NCBI RefSeq assembly: GCF_017487405.1
Contig: NZ_CP062222.1
Coordinates: forward strand, 791,001 to 855,000
Length of the DNA: 64,000 nucleotides
Source of the DNA: Brevundimonas goettingensis
GTDB lineage: Bacteria > Pseudomonadota > Alphaproteobacteria > Caulobacterales > Caulobacteraceae
Direction of reading: 5' to 3'
The notes beneath the pieces are model-generated. The model worked only from the letters and a program-made list of their open reading frames with translations. It was not told where the DNA came from and did no database searches. Within the stretch, counting starts at the first letter, position 1. Each line of letters opens with the position of its first letter. The position numbers and the translations under genes were made by a program. Shown piece after piece: positions 47,811-56,337 of this stretch.

Positions 47811-49094
47811 ATGCCGGAGCCTGCCGCGCTTGCGCCGTCGCCTCGTCCCGTCCGGATTGCGCGGGGCGGATGGCTGGACGCGCTGCGCTTCATCGTCGGG
47901 GCGCTGATCATCCTCTACCATTTCCGCGAGGCCTCGCCGGTCCCGCTGCCGCAACTGCATCCGGTGTTCGACCGGGGCTATCTGCTCACCGACTTCTTCA
48001 TCATCGACTCCGGCTATGTCCTGGCCCGCATCTACGGCGACCGGCTCGCCGCCGGCCAGGCCTCGCTGCGCGCCTATGCCCGTCAGCGGCTGCTTAGGGT
48101 CATTCCGGCCCATTTGGCCGTCAGCCTCGTGCTCGTGGCCATCGTCGGAGCCGCCGCCCTGGCGGGGATCACGCCGAGCAATCCGCGATGGTTCGACTGG
48201 TCGCAGCTGCCCGCGCAGGTGCTGCTGGTCCAGGCCTATGGCGTGCCGGGCGGGCAGGGGTGGAACGCCCCGACCTGGACCCTCTCGGCCCTGATCGGCT
48301 GCTATCTGCTGTTGCCCTGGATCTGCCGCGCCCTGTGGCGCTGGCCGCCGGTCGTCGTCGTGTTCGGCGCGACGGTCCTGGTCCTCGCCGCTGACGTCGC
48401 CGCCTCGCTCTGGCTCGGCGATCCGATCTACCGCCTGCCGATGCGCTACGGCATCCTGCGCGCCCTGCCGCTGTTCCTGCTCGGGGTCGCGGCGGCCTTC
48501 TACGGCGCGCGGGTCTATGTCGGGCCGCGCCTGGCCGGAGCGATCGGCGTCGCAGCCGCCGTCACGCTCATCCTGTTCCAGGCCTTCGGCGCCTTCAGCC
48601 TGCTGTCGCTGGGCCTGATGACCGTGATCATCTGGGCCGCCGGCGCCGTGCCGGTGCGCAGTCCCTCACGGCTGATCGAGCATCTGGCCCTGATGTCGTT
48701 CTCGATGTTCCTGACCAATGAGGTGAGCCGCATCGTCTGGTTCGGCCTGCTCGACGCCCTGGGCCAGGAGGCCTGGTCGTCCGGCGTTCGCTGGGTCCTG
48801 TGGGCCGTCGGCTTCGTCGGGGCCTTCGTGGCGGCGGCGGTCTTCCGGTACGGCTTCGACCGCCCGGTGCAGGTCTGGCTCAATCCGTCCAGCGCCGCGT
48901 CGAATCGCGAGCGGGTCGGCATCGAGGCTGATCCGGTCACGCCTGCGGCCCGGCCAAAGCTTCATATGACGGGCAGGGGGCTCAGCCCGGCCGAGTACCG
49001 CGCCCAGCATGGCGGTCACCCGCATCAGGCTGACTTTTCGCGCAGCGCCGATGGCGGCGACGGCAGGACGGTGGACGGGAACGAGGCGGACTGA
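47811..49094 (+). CDS. Acyltransferase 3 family membrane protein
   Basis: A 427-residue OafA-like acyltransferase with about ten helices. Conserved start WLDALRFIVGALIILYHFREA (catalytic His in YHF) and TDFFIIDSGYVLARIYGDRLA, LRAYARQRLLRVIPAHLAV, then WNAPTWTLSALIGCYLLLPW. It O-acetylates a surface sugar or lipid; the target is unknown. The last ~45 residues (from about KLHMTGRGLSPAEYRAQHGG) are not part of this family and resemble a MucR/Ros zinc-finger protein tail. Confidence 0.85.
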   Translation: MPEPAALAPSPRPVRIARGGWLDALRFIVGALIILYHFREASPVPLPQLHPVFDRGYLLTDFFIIDSGYVLARIYGDRLAAGQASLRAYARQRLLRVIPAHLAVSLVLVAIVGAAALAGITPSNPRWFDWSQLPAQVLLVQAYGVPGGQGWNAPTWTLSALIGCYLLLPWICRALWRWPPVVVVFGATVLVLAADVAASLWLGDPIYRLPMRYGILRALPLFLLGVAAAFYGARVYVGPRLAGAIGVAAAVTLILFQAFGAFSLLSLGLMTVIIWAAGAVPVRSPSRLIEHLALMSFSMFLTNEVSRIVWFGLLDALGQEAWSSGVRWVLWAVGFVGAFVAAAVFRYGFDRPVQVWLNPSSAASNRERVGIEADPVTPAARPKLHMTGRGLSPAEYRAQHGGHPHQADFSRSADGGDGRTVDGNEAD

Positions 49095-49146
49095 CCCGAC
49101 CGGCCGTGAACCGGTCGCCTGACGACCTCCGCCGGCCTGTCGGGCG

Positions 49147-49602
49147 TCAGGCGCCGTTGTGCCGGCCGAACACGCGGGTGGAGCCGTCGTTGAGGATCAG
49201 GACAGTCGTATAGGGTTCGCGCCCGGCGGCCTCCATGCCCGGCGAGCCCGCGGGCATGCCGGGCGCGCTCAACGCCCGGGCGGCCGGACGCTCGCTGAGC
49301 AGCCGGTCGACGTCGTCGGCCGGAACATGGCCCTCGATGGCGTAGGCGCCGACCACCGCCGTGTGACAGGAGGCCAGCCGGTCGGGAATGCCATGCTGGG
49401 CCCGGATCGGTGCCAGGTCCTCGCGCTCGACGACCTCGACGGTCCAGCCGGCCTGACGCATGTGGGCGATCCACCCGCCGCAGCAGCCGCACCAGGGGGT
49501 CTTGTACGCGGTCATCCGCTTCGACGGCGTGGCGAGGGCCGGGCCGGCGAGGGCGGTCAGGGAGAGGCCGACCAGCAGGGCGCGGCGGGAAGGACGGGTC
49601 AT
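49147..49602 (-). CDS. DUF411 metal-binding protein
   Basis: A 151-residue periplasmic protein with a twin-arginine-like leader (RPSRRALLVGLSLTALAGPALA) and the DUF411 core MTAYKTPWCGCCGGWIAHMRQAGW (CGCC metal site), followed by VPADDVDRLLSERPAARALSAPGMPAGSPGME. DUF411 proteins are associated with copper/silver resistance. It faces the acyltransferase gene. Confidence 0.9.
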   Translation of the reverse strand: MTRPSRRALLVGLSLTALAGPALATPSKRMTAYKTPWCGCCGGWIAHMRQAGWTVEVVEREDLAPIRAQHGIPDRLASCHTAVVGAYAIEGHVPADDVDRLLSERPAARALSAPGMPAGSPGMEAAGREPYTTVLILNDGSTRVFGRHNGA

Positions 49603-49733
49603 GGGCGGCGATCCGGATGCTGCGGCGAAGACGGACACCCTAGACTGATGACCGCCGCGCCGCGAAACGACCCGGTGTCACAGGAGGCGACTGCCGCCAA
49701 GCGGCGCAGGCGATAGGGACATGGGGTGTGTGT

Positions 49734-49748
49734 GTTCCCTTTCTGTTC
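49734..49748 (+). promoter_or_regulatory. LexA box (GTTC-N7-GTTC) for dinB–alkB
   Basis: GTTC (49734–49737), seven bases, GTTC (49745–49748) is an exact match to the alphaproteobacterial LexA site, a direct repeat. It ends 20 bases before the dinB ATG, so dinB and alkB are expected to be DNA-damage inducible. Confidence 0.85.
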
Positions 49749-49768
49749 CGATCTTGGTACAGCGGGAT

Positions 49769-50845
49769 ATGAGCGACGGGCCGGTTCGCAAGATCATCCA
49801 CGTGGACATGGACGCCTTCTTCGCCTCGGTGGAGCAGCGCGACGACCCGGCTTTGCGCGGGCGGCCGGTGGCGGTGGGGTACGCCGCCCAGCGTGGCGTC
49901 GTGGCGGCGGCCAGCTATGAGGCGCGGGTCTTCGGCGTGCGTTCGGCCATGCCCTCGACCACGGCCTTGCGCCAGTGCCCGGGCCTCGTCTTCGTCCCGC
50001 CCCGGTTCGAGGTGTATCGCGCCGTCTCCAAACAGATCCAGGCGATCTTCGCGGACTACACGCCTCTGGTGGAGCCGTTGTCCCTGGACGAGGCCTATCT
50101 CGACGTCACCGACAACCTGCGCGGCCTGCCGACCGCCTCGGAGACCGCCGTCGAAATCCGGGCCCGGATCCTGGAGGAGACCGGCCTGACGGCGTCGGCC
50201 GGGATTTCCTACAACAAATTCCTGGCCAAGCTGGCTTCCGACCAGCGCAAGCCGAACGGCCAGTTCGTGGTGCCGCCCGGTCGGGGCGAGGCCTTCGTCC
50301 AGACCCTGCCGGTGAAACGCTTCCATGGGGTCGGGCCGGTGACCGCCGCCAAGATGAGCCGGCTGGGCATCGAGACCGGCGAGGACCTGCGGCACCAATC
50401 CCTAACCTTCCTGCAACAGCATTTCGGCAAGTCCGGCCCCTGGTACTACGCCATCTCGCGAGGCGAGGATCATCGCGCGGTGAATCCGAACCGCGAGCGC
50501 AAATCGTCCGGATCGGAGACGACCTTCGGAAGCGACCTGACCGATCCCTCGGCGATCGAGGCCGGTGTTATCGCCATGGCGGGCGATGTCTGGGGCTGGT
50601 GCGAGAAATCGGACGCATACGGGCGCACGGTGACGGTGAAGGTCAAATGGGCCGACTTCCAGCAGTCCACCCGCAGCCGTTCCTTTCCGGAGCCGGTGAC
50701 GTCCAGGGAGCGGCTGGAAGAGATCAGCCTGCTGCTGGTCCGCTCCCTCTATCCGCCCGCCAAGGGCATCCGCCTGGTCGGCGTCAGCCTGTCCAACTTC
50801 AAGGCGCCGGCGGTCTCGGCGTCCGATCAACTCGCCCTGGCCTGA
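49769..50845 (+). CDS. dinB: DNA polymerase IV (Y family)
   Basis: A 358-residue translesion polymerase. Catalytic motifs IIHVDMDAFFASVEQRDDP and PLSLDEAYLDVT (metal-binding Asp/Glu), the finger GRPVAVGY, thumb HhH FHGVGPVTAAKMSRLGI and a little-finger domain are complete. The C-terminus lacks the QLxLF-type clamp motif in classical form; it ends ASDQLALA. ATG 49769 is chosen because an earlier ATG (49721) lies upstream of the LexA box. Overlaps alkB by one base. Confidence 0.95.
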   Translation: MSDGPVRKIIHVDMDAFFASVEQRDDPALRGRPVAVGYAAQRGVVAAASYEARVFGVRSAMPSTTALRQCPGLVFVPPRFEVYRAVSKQIQAIFADYTPLVEPLSLDEAYLDVTDNLRGLPTASETAVEIRARILEETGLTASAGISYNKFLAKLASDQRKPNGQFVVPPGRGEAFVQTLPVKRFHGVGPVTAAKMSRLGIETGEDLRHQSLTFLQQHFGKSGPWYYAISRGEDHRAVNPNRERKSSGSETTFGSDLTDPSAIEAGVIAMAGDVWGWCEKSDAYGRTVTVKVKWADFQQSTRSRSFPEPVTSRERLEEISLLLVRSLYPPAKGIRLVGVSLSNFKAPAVSASDQLALA

Positions 50846-51435
50846 TGGGTGTGCAGGCAGACCTCTTCGGCGAGCCGGTCGCCACCGGGCCCGCCGCCCC
50901 GGCCGGGTTCCGCTACTGGCCCGATCTCCTTTCAGAGGACGAGCAGGCGAGGGTGGTGCGCGCGCTTCAGGCCTTGTCCTTCAAGCCCTACGAGCACCTC
51001 GGCTATCTCGGCAACCGTCGCATCGCCGCATTCGGGCGGCGCTATGATCTGGCGCGCCAGGCGTTGGAGGCGGCCGAGCCTTGGCCGGCGTTCCTGCAGG
51101 AGCTGCTAGGCCAGTTGACCGACCGGGCCGGTCTGCCGGCGGAGGATTTCGTTCAGGCGCTGGTCAACGAATATCAACCCGGCGCCGGGATCGGCTGGCA
51201 CAGGGACCGGCCCGTGTATGGCCGGATCCTCGGGGTCTCGCTGCTCTCGCCCAGCATCATGCGTCTCAGGCAGAAGCGCGGCGCCGGCTGGACGCGGGCC
51301 GGCGCGCCGCTCGCGCCGGGCTCGGCCTACCTGCTGTCGGGCGAGGTGCGCCGGGACTGGGAGCATTCGATCACGCCGATGACCGCGCTGCGCTATTCGA
51401 TCACCTTCCGGACGCTGGCGTGCTTAACGCCCTGA
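50845..51435 (+). CDS. alkB: AlkB-like 2-oxoglutarate dioxygenase
   Basis: A 196-residue Fe(II)/2-oxoglutarate DNA repair enzyme that demethylates 1-meA/3-meC. Iron ligands are in WHRDRPVYG (HxD) and EHSIT (second His); the 2-oxoglutarate arginines are in RYSITFR. The start FGEPVATGPAAPAGFRYWPDLLSEDEQ is typical of ALKBH2/3-like bacterial members. Its ATG overlaps the dinB TGA, giving a two-gene SOS operon. Confidence 0.92.
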   Translation: MGVQADLFGEPVATGPAAPAGFRYWPDLLSEDEQARVVRALQALSFKPYEHLGYLGNRRIAAFGRRYDLARQALEAAEPWPAFLQELLGQLTDRAGLPAEDFVQALVNEYQPGAGIGWHRDRPVYGRILGVSLLSPSIMRLRQKRGAGWTRAGAPLAPGSAYLLSGEVRRDWEHSITPMTALRYSITFRTLACLTP

Positions 51436-51572
51436 TCCCCGCATATCAGGCGCAGCGATCAATCGGCGGCGGCAGCCTCCGGATCATCGTTCTCCGCGAG
51501 GATTGCTGTGGTCCTCGCGTATGGGTAGCGTCCTCAGGCGGGAGAGACTCGCTCGGGGAAGTTCTCCAGGCC

Positions 51573-52583
51573 ATGGTGGCGACATACGATCGACAGCTGC
51601 TTGCCTTGACGGCGACGGACTTGGAAAAGTTCGTTCGCGACTGGGCGCTTGAGAAGAAGACACAATATTTCAAGGTCGAGGTGTTCAGCGGCTCGGGTGA
51701 TCGAGGCCGTGACGTCGTGGGCTTTGTTGATCAGACGCTGCATGAGGGCGACTGGGACAATTTCCAGTGCAAGCAGTACGGCAAGACGCTTCCTACCGCC
51801 TCGGCCTTCCACGAGATCGGCAAGATTCTCTATTACGCCAGCCTAGGTGAGTTCACCCCGCCTAGGGCATTCTCGTTCGTCGCCCCAAAGGGCGTCAATC
51901 GCAACCTGCAGCGCCTCCTGTTCAAACCGGTCGAGTTCAAACAAGCCTTCATTGCGGGCTGGAACGAGCACTGCGAAAACACGATAATCGAGGGGGCCAG
52001 CGTGCCTCTGACGCCTGAGTTGACGGCCTTTATCCAAGCCTATGACTTCTCGCGTATTGGCCGCGTAGGCTTGGATGATCTTATCGGCGACCCCGCCGCC
52101 AAGCCGGTCCTGTACAAGTGGTTCGGGGCTGATCCCGGCCCGGCACCCCTAGGGGCTACGCCCGATGTCGTCCACGACGACGAGCTTCCATACATCGGCC
52201 AACTGCTTGCGGCGTACTCCGAGCGCGCCGACGCGCCCATTGCCGACCATCAGGCCGCAGCGGGCCACCCGCACTTCGGAACCCATCTGGCCCGACAGCG
52301 TGAACGCTTCTACGACGCCGACGCCTTCAAACGTTTCTACCGTGACAACACCGACGCGACCGCGATCGAGGCGTTCGAAAGCGACATATATCATGGCGTG
52401 GCAGACACCTGCGACGGACCTCACGCCGATGCGCTGAGCCGAGCCGATGCTGTGATGTCACAAGCGGCGACCGTTCAGCCGAGCGGCGTCCTTGCACAGC
52501 ATTCCCGCGTGAAGGCGAAGCAGGGGATCTGCCACCACTTCGCCAACGAGGCTGAGCCGAGGCTACGATGGCAGAAGCCATGA
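51573..52583 (+). CDS. ABC-three component system effector with restriction-endonuclease-like domain
   Basis: A 336-residue protein. Residues ~1–130 look like an Mrr-type nuclease: LTATDLEKFVRDWALEKK, then G-D-R-G-R-D47-V-V-G-F and W-D-N-F-Q65-C-K67-Q-Y, a D…QxK active site. The rest is the conserved C-terminal domain of ABC-3C effectors, with KPVLYKWFGADPGPAPLG, RQRERFYDADAFKRFYRDNT and terminal QGICHHFANEAEPRLRW. In these systems the ATPase is thought to gate the nuclease upon phage infection. ATG 51573 is the best start; the frame stays open to a GTG at 51420. Its stop overlaps the next gene. Confidence 0.82.
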   Translation: MVATYDRQLLALTATDLEKFVRDWALEKKTQYFKVEVFSGSGDRGRDVVGFVDQTLHEGDWDNFQCKQYGKTLPTASAFHEIGKILYYASLGEFTPPRAFSFVAPKGVNRNLQRLLFKPVEFKQAFIAGWNEHCENTIIEGASVPLTPELTAFIQAYDFSRIGRVGLDDLIGDPAAKPVLYKWFGADPGPAPLGATPDVVHDDELPYIGQLLAAYSERADAPIADHQAAAGHPHFGTHLARQRERFYDADAFKRFYRDNTDATAIEAFESDIYHGVADTCDGPHADALSRADAVMSQAATVQPSGVLAQHSRVKAKQGICHHFANEAEPRLRWQKP

Positions 52584-53080
52584 GCGGCGCCGCCCCCGTC
52601 TTGTTCAATAGCCCGCTCGAAACCGGCGTACGGGCGATTGTTGTCCTGAACGCGGCCTATCCCCGCGCTTTCGACGTCACTGAGATCGCCTGGTTCGACC
52701 ATCTGATCGTCCACACCGGCGATATCGGCGGACCGGAGAGCCTCCATCCAGACGTCCCGCAACGGAGCGGAGAGCTGCTCGTGCGCCGTCGGCTGGTCGA
52801 GGACAGTCTGCTGGTGATGCGGCGACTTCACCTGGTGGAGTTCGTGCCCGACGGCGACGCGGGTTTGCTCTATCGGGCGAGCGAGGAGGCCGTAGGTGTC
52901 ATCGAGTTGATGCGATCGCCCTACTCGATCGCATTGCGGGAACGGGCCGAATGGCTTGCATCCAATGTGCTCTCGCGGTCTCGACCGGACCTTGAGCACC
53001 TCGTCGCCGAACGGATCGGGCGCTGGCGGATCGAGTTCCATGGCGGCGACTATGCCGGCGAGACCAGCACCCATGTCTGA
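52568..53080 (+). CDS. ABC-three component system middle component
   Basis: A 170-residue protein that joins effector and ATPase in ABC-3C systems. It begins with LFNSPLETGVRAIVVLNAAYPRAFDVTEIAWFDHLIVHTGDIGGPESLHPDVPQRSGELLVRR, the typical middle-component 2 start, followed by a winged-helix part ending in a long helix. Overlaps the effector by 16 bases (an internal ATG at 52580 is an alternative) and the ATPase by 8 bases. Confidence 0.82.
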   Translation: MAEAMSGAAPVLFNSPLETGVRAIVVLNAAYPRAFDVTEIAWFDHLIVHTGDIGGPESLHPDVPQRSGELLVRRRLVEDSLLVMRRLHLVEFVPDGDAGLLYRASEEAVGVIELMRSPYSIALRERAEWLASNVLSRSRPDLEHLVAERIGRWRIEFHGGDYAGETSTHV

Positions 53081-54932
53081 TCGGATTGTTCTGCGCAGCT
53101 TGACCTTCACAGGGCCAGACAAGGTGTCGGCGGCCCTGACGTTCGGCGACAAGCTGACTCTGATCTGGGGCGCGTCCAACACCGGCAAATCCTTCACGCT
53201 GAAAGCGCTGGACTTCATGTTCGGCGGCTCAAAGGCCTTGCCGGACATCAACGAGCGCCAAGGCTACGACACCGCGTGGCTGGCGCTTACGCTGCCGAAA
53301 GAGGGCGACGTGACTCTGTCGCGTGCTTTGAGTGGGGGCGCATTCTCCCTTCACCAAGGGCACGTCACTGCGCCCGTTGCTGGCGAGAACGCCCGGACCC
53401 TGCAGCCCAAGCATGACGCCGTTGCCGATGGTAATTTGTCGGCGTTGCTACTCACTGAAGTCGGGCTGCGCGGCAAAGAGGTCGCCACCAACGCGTTTGG
53501 CCAGAAGCGGCCTTTGAGTTTCCGCGACCTCGGCCTGATCTATCTCGTCGATGAAACGAGCATCCAGATCGAACGATCGCCGATCGAAGGCGGGCAGCGT
53601 GACGCCCGAACGACCGAGCGAAGCGTGTTCCGACTATTGCTGACAGGTCTGGACGACAGTGCACTCGTGGCGGTCGAAGATCCAAAGACCTTTAACGCCG
53701 CCAAACAGGTTCGGCTCGAGGTCGTCGACGATATGATCGCCGAGATCGAGGCTGCGATCGAGGCGGAGTATCCGGACACCGAAGACCTTGAGGATCAGCT
53801 CAATCGATTGGAAAGCTCCATCGAGGGGGCAAGTGCCAGCTTCGCCACTCTGCAGACCTCAATCCGCGGTCTCATGGCCGAGAAGCAGACGTTGGCGCGC
53901 GCCATTCCGGATGCGTCGAGCCGGCTCGACGAAGTGAACCTGCACATTGACCGCTTCGAGCAGCTTCAAGAGGTGTATGCATCCGACATCGACCGACTGG
54001 AATCTCTGGAAGAAGCGGGCTTCCTTCTGGGCCTGTCCGCCGAACGGCAATGCCCGTTGTGCGGAGCCGCGCCAGCCGCCCAGGTCCATGCTCACGACCA
54101 TCAGGATATCGCGTTGGTGAGAGAGGCGGCTCTGGTTGAGATCGCCAAGATCCGTCGGCAGTCCGAAGACTTGGCAAGCACTCTCGCCACCCTCCGCGAT
54201 GAGCAATCGCTTCTGGGTGATGAACTCCCCCGCCTCACAGACCGCCTCGATAAGCTCGAGGCCGATATCGCTGACCTAACGCCCCAGGTCGCCCAATCGC
54301 AGTCTGACCTGGGACAGATCGTGGCGGCGCGGGACCAGGCTCGACGCGGCCTCGCCCTTCTGGCGCAGCGCGACGAGCTCTCGCGACGTCGGGGCGGTTA
54401 CGAAGGCGCGAAGGCGACGCCCAAGGCGGATCGGCCTGTCTTGGCCCTGGCCGGCAGCATCACCCATGAGTTCGCCCAGATCGTCAGCGGCGTGCTGGAG
54501 CAGTGGGGCTTCCCCGGAGAGCACCATGTCTCGTTTGATGACGAGACCTACGATCTGAAGATTGACGGCAAGGCTCGGGTCGCCAACGGCAAAGGCGTCC
54601 GAGCCGTCACGCATGCTGCGTTCAAGGTCGCTCTCCTGTTGTTCTGCCGTGAGAAGGGCTTGCCACACCCGGGCTTCCTGGTCCTAGACACGCCGCTCCT
54701 GACTTATCGCGATCCTTTAAAGACGCCGAAGTTCGGAGAGCTCGAGGACGACGAGCGTGCGCTGGCGGCGACCTCGCTCAAGGACCGCTTCTTCGATCAT
54801 CTGGCTTCGCTGGAGATCGACGCTCAGTTTGTCATTCTGGAGAATGTTGATCCGCCGACCGGACTGGAAACTCGGGCGCATCTGGAAGTCTTCTCCGGGG
54901 GTGACGGGCGACGAGGGCTGTTCCCCGTCTAG
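53073..54932 (+). CDS. ABC-three component system Rad50-like ATPase (DUF3732-type)
   Basis: A 619-residue SMC/Rad50-like ATPase. Walker A is G33-A-S-N-T-G-K-S40; a coiled coil runs from about 215 to 320 and 345 to 460 around a zinc-hook-like apex CPLCG (C327, C330). The C-terminal lobe has Walker B HPGFLVLDTPLLTY. Residues GASNTGKSFTLKALDFMFGG are typical of the ABC-3C ATPases. It probably senses a phage cue and controls the nuclease effector. Confidence 0.85.
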   Translation: MSDRIVLRSLTFTGPDKVSAALTFGDKLTLIWGASNTGKSFTLKALDFMFGGSKALPDINERQGYDTAWLALTLPKEGDVTLSRALSGGAFSLHQGHVTAPVAGENARTLQPKHDAVADGNLSALLLTEVGLRGKEVATNAFGQKRPLSFRDLGLIYLVDETSIQIERSPIEGGQRDARTTERSVFRLLLTGLDDSALVAVEDPKTFNAAKQVRLEVVDDMIAEIEAAIEAEYPDTEDLEDQLNRLESSIEGASASFATLQTSIRGLMAEKQTLARAIPDASSRLDEVNLHIDRFEQLQEVYASDIDRLESLEEAGFLLGLSAERQCPLCGAAPAAQVHAHDHQDIALVREAALVEIAKIRRQSEDLASTLATLRDEQSLLGDELPRLTDRLDKLEADIADLTPQVAQSQSDLGQIVAARDQARRGLALLAQRDELSRRRGGYEGAKATPKADRPVLALAGSITHEFAQIVSGVLEQWGFPGEHHVSFDDETYDLKIDGKARVANGKGVRAVTHAAFKVALLLFCREKGLPHPGFLVLDTPLLTYRDPLKTPKFGELEDDERALAATSLKDRFFDHLASLEIDAQFVILENVDPPTGLETRAHLEVFSGGDGRRGLFPV

Positions 54933-55044
54933 TCGCTGCTGTCGGCCCGTCTGAACGCCGCCGACTTTGGGTGTGGATCGGTCCTGCGCCTGCTCACGGA
55001 CCGCCTCGGTTTCGGGAGCCCGTGAGAACGGGTACCGTTGTGTC

Positions 55045-56337
55045 ATGCTGGATTTCCGGAAGCCGCATGCGTTTACGGGCCGCCTTTCGAGAGGCGGTGA
55101 CGACCAATATGTGGCGTTCAAGCTCACCCTCACCCCGTCCGGATCGCTCGTCTTCGACTTCGAGGAGCTGGCGTTCACCAAGGCTACCGCCTGGCTGCGC
55201 GGCCCCGACGACCGCGGTGAGACGGTGTCCTACTTCAGCTTGGTCGCGCAGTCGGGCGAGGTGACGCTGACGACGGATCATCTGCACCTCAACGCCCCCG
55301 TTCATGACGATCAGGAGGGGTCTTATCTCGCCTTGAAGGGGCAGGCCCAGCTGGCGACCCTGACAGCCTCTCGGACGCACGAGGAGCCGTTCCTACGTAT
55401 GGGATTGCGGGCGTTTCAGGGCTTCGGCCGGCATCAGGTCGAGACGGCCCTCGGAACGATCTATGTCGGCGGCGGCCCGGCCAAGCCAGTCGACGACACG
55501 ATTTCGGGGTTCATAACTCTCGTCGCGCCGTCCGCCGTCGCCGATCGTCCGGCGTGGCGGGCTGAGGCGGGGCGGCTGCTGGAGTACCTCAGGCTTATGA
55601 CGAGCTTCGCGGCCGGCCGGAGCCTCAAGGGCCCGACCCTTGAGTACGCGAGCGGCACGGAGTGGACGCTTGAAGTCCTCGAGCAGGCCGGCGGGGGCGA
55701 CACCCATCAGCCCGTCATCCATTTCTTGAACCAACAGGCCTTCGTGCGTGCAGCCGTCGACGCCTGGTTTTCACCGGTGTTCAAGGTCGAGCAGCTGATG
55801 TTCGCCCTCGAATGGTACGTCATGGCCGCGGGTTACACGGAGATGCGGCTGGTTCAGGCCATGACCGTTCTCGAAAACCTGAGCCATGCCAACCTGACGT
55901 CTCGCCAGAGCCATGTTCTCTCGCCGACGCAGTTCAAACGGCTCTCGACCGCGATGCGGGCTGCGGCTCCAGTGGCTCAAGGCAATCCTGACCTTGAAGC
56001 GCTATTGACGGCCCTGCCGGGTAAGATGGCGGACCTGAATCGCCGGCCGCTGAAAGACAAGGTGAGGCTGCTCATGAAGCAGTGGAATGTCCCGGTCGCC
56101 GATCTCAATCTCGAGGCGCTGGATCGTGCAGTGAACGTCCGAAACGAGATCGTGCACCGGGGCCACTATCGCGCCGACGAGCCGCGATCCTCGGCAGGAT
56201 CGGGACTCTGGCCTCATGTGCAGTTCGTTCGGGAGATCATCGCCCGGATCGTGTTCGCGATGATCGCTTATGACGGCCAGCGGATCGGCTGGCTCGGCGG
56301 CTATCATCTGACAACCTATCCGCCGTCGGAGGTCTGA
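55045..56337 (+). CDS. ApeA-like HEPN protein
   Basis: A 430-residue protein. The C-terminus carries a HEPN RNase motif R366-N-E-I-V-H371 (RX4H) inside a helical domain. The N-terminal ~200 residues form a beta-rich domain (ITLVAPSAVADRPAW, GGDDQYVAFKLTLTPSG) like the N-terminal part of ApeA-type abortive-infection proteins. HEPN proteins of this type cleave RNA and halt infected cells. It begins 112 bp after the ABC-3C ATPase and overlaps the next gene (TGATG). Confidence 0.75.
   Translation: MLDFRKPHAFTGRLSRGGDDQYVAFKLTLTPSGSLVFDFEELAFTKATAWLRGPDDRGETVSYFSLVAQSGEVTLTTDHLHLNAPVHDDQEGSYLALKGQAQLATLTASRTHEEPFLRMGLRAFQGFGRHQVETALGTIYVGGGPAKPVDDTISGFITLVAPSAVADRPAWRAEAGRLLEYLRLMTSFAAGRSLKGPTLEYASGTEWTLEVLEQAGGGDTHQPVIHFLNQQAFVRAAVDAWFSPVFKVEQLMFALEWYVMAAGYTEMRLVQAMTVLENLSHANLTSRQSHVLSPTQFKRLSTAMRAAAPVAQGNPDLEALLTALPGKMADLNRRPLKDKVRLLMKQWNVPVADLNLEALDRAVNVRNEIVHRGHYRADEPRSSAGSGLWPHVQFVREIIARIVFAMIAYDGQRIGWLGGYHLTTYPPSEV

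Noticed and set aside
49098..49146. GACCGG/CCGGTC hairpin between the acyltransferase and DUF411 genes
   Set aside because: It has no T-rich tail, so it was not called a terminator.
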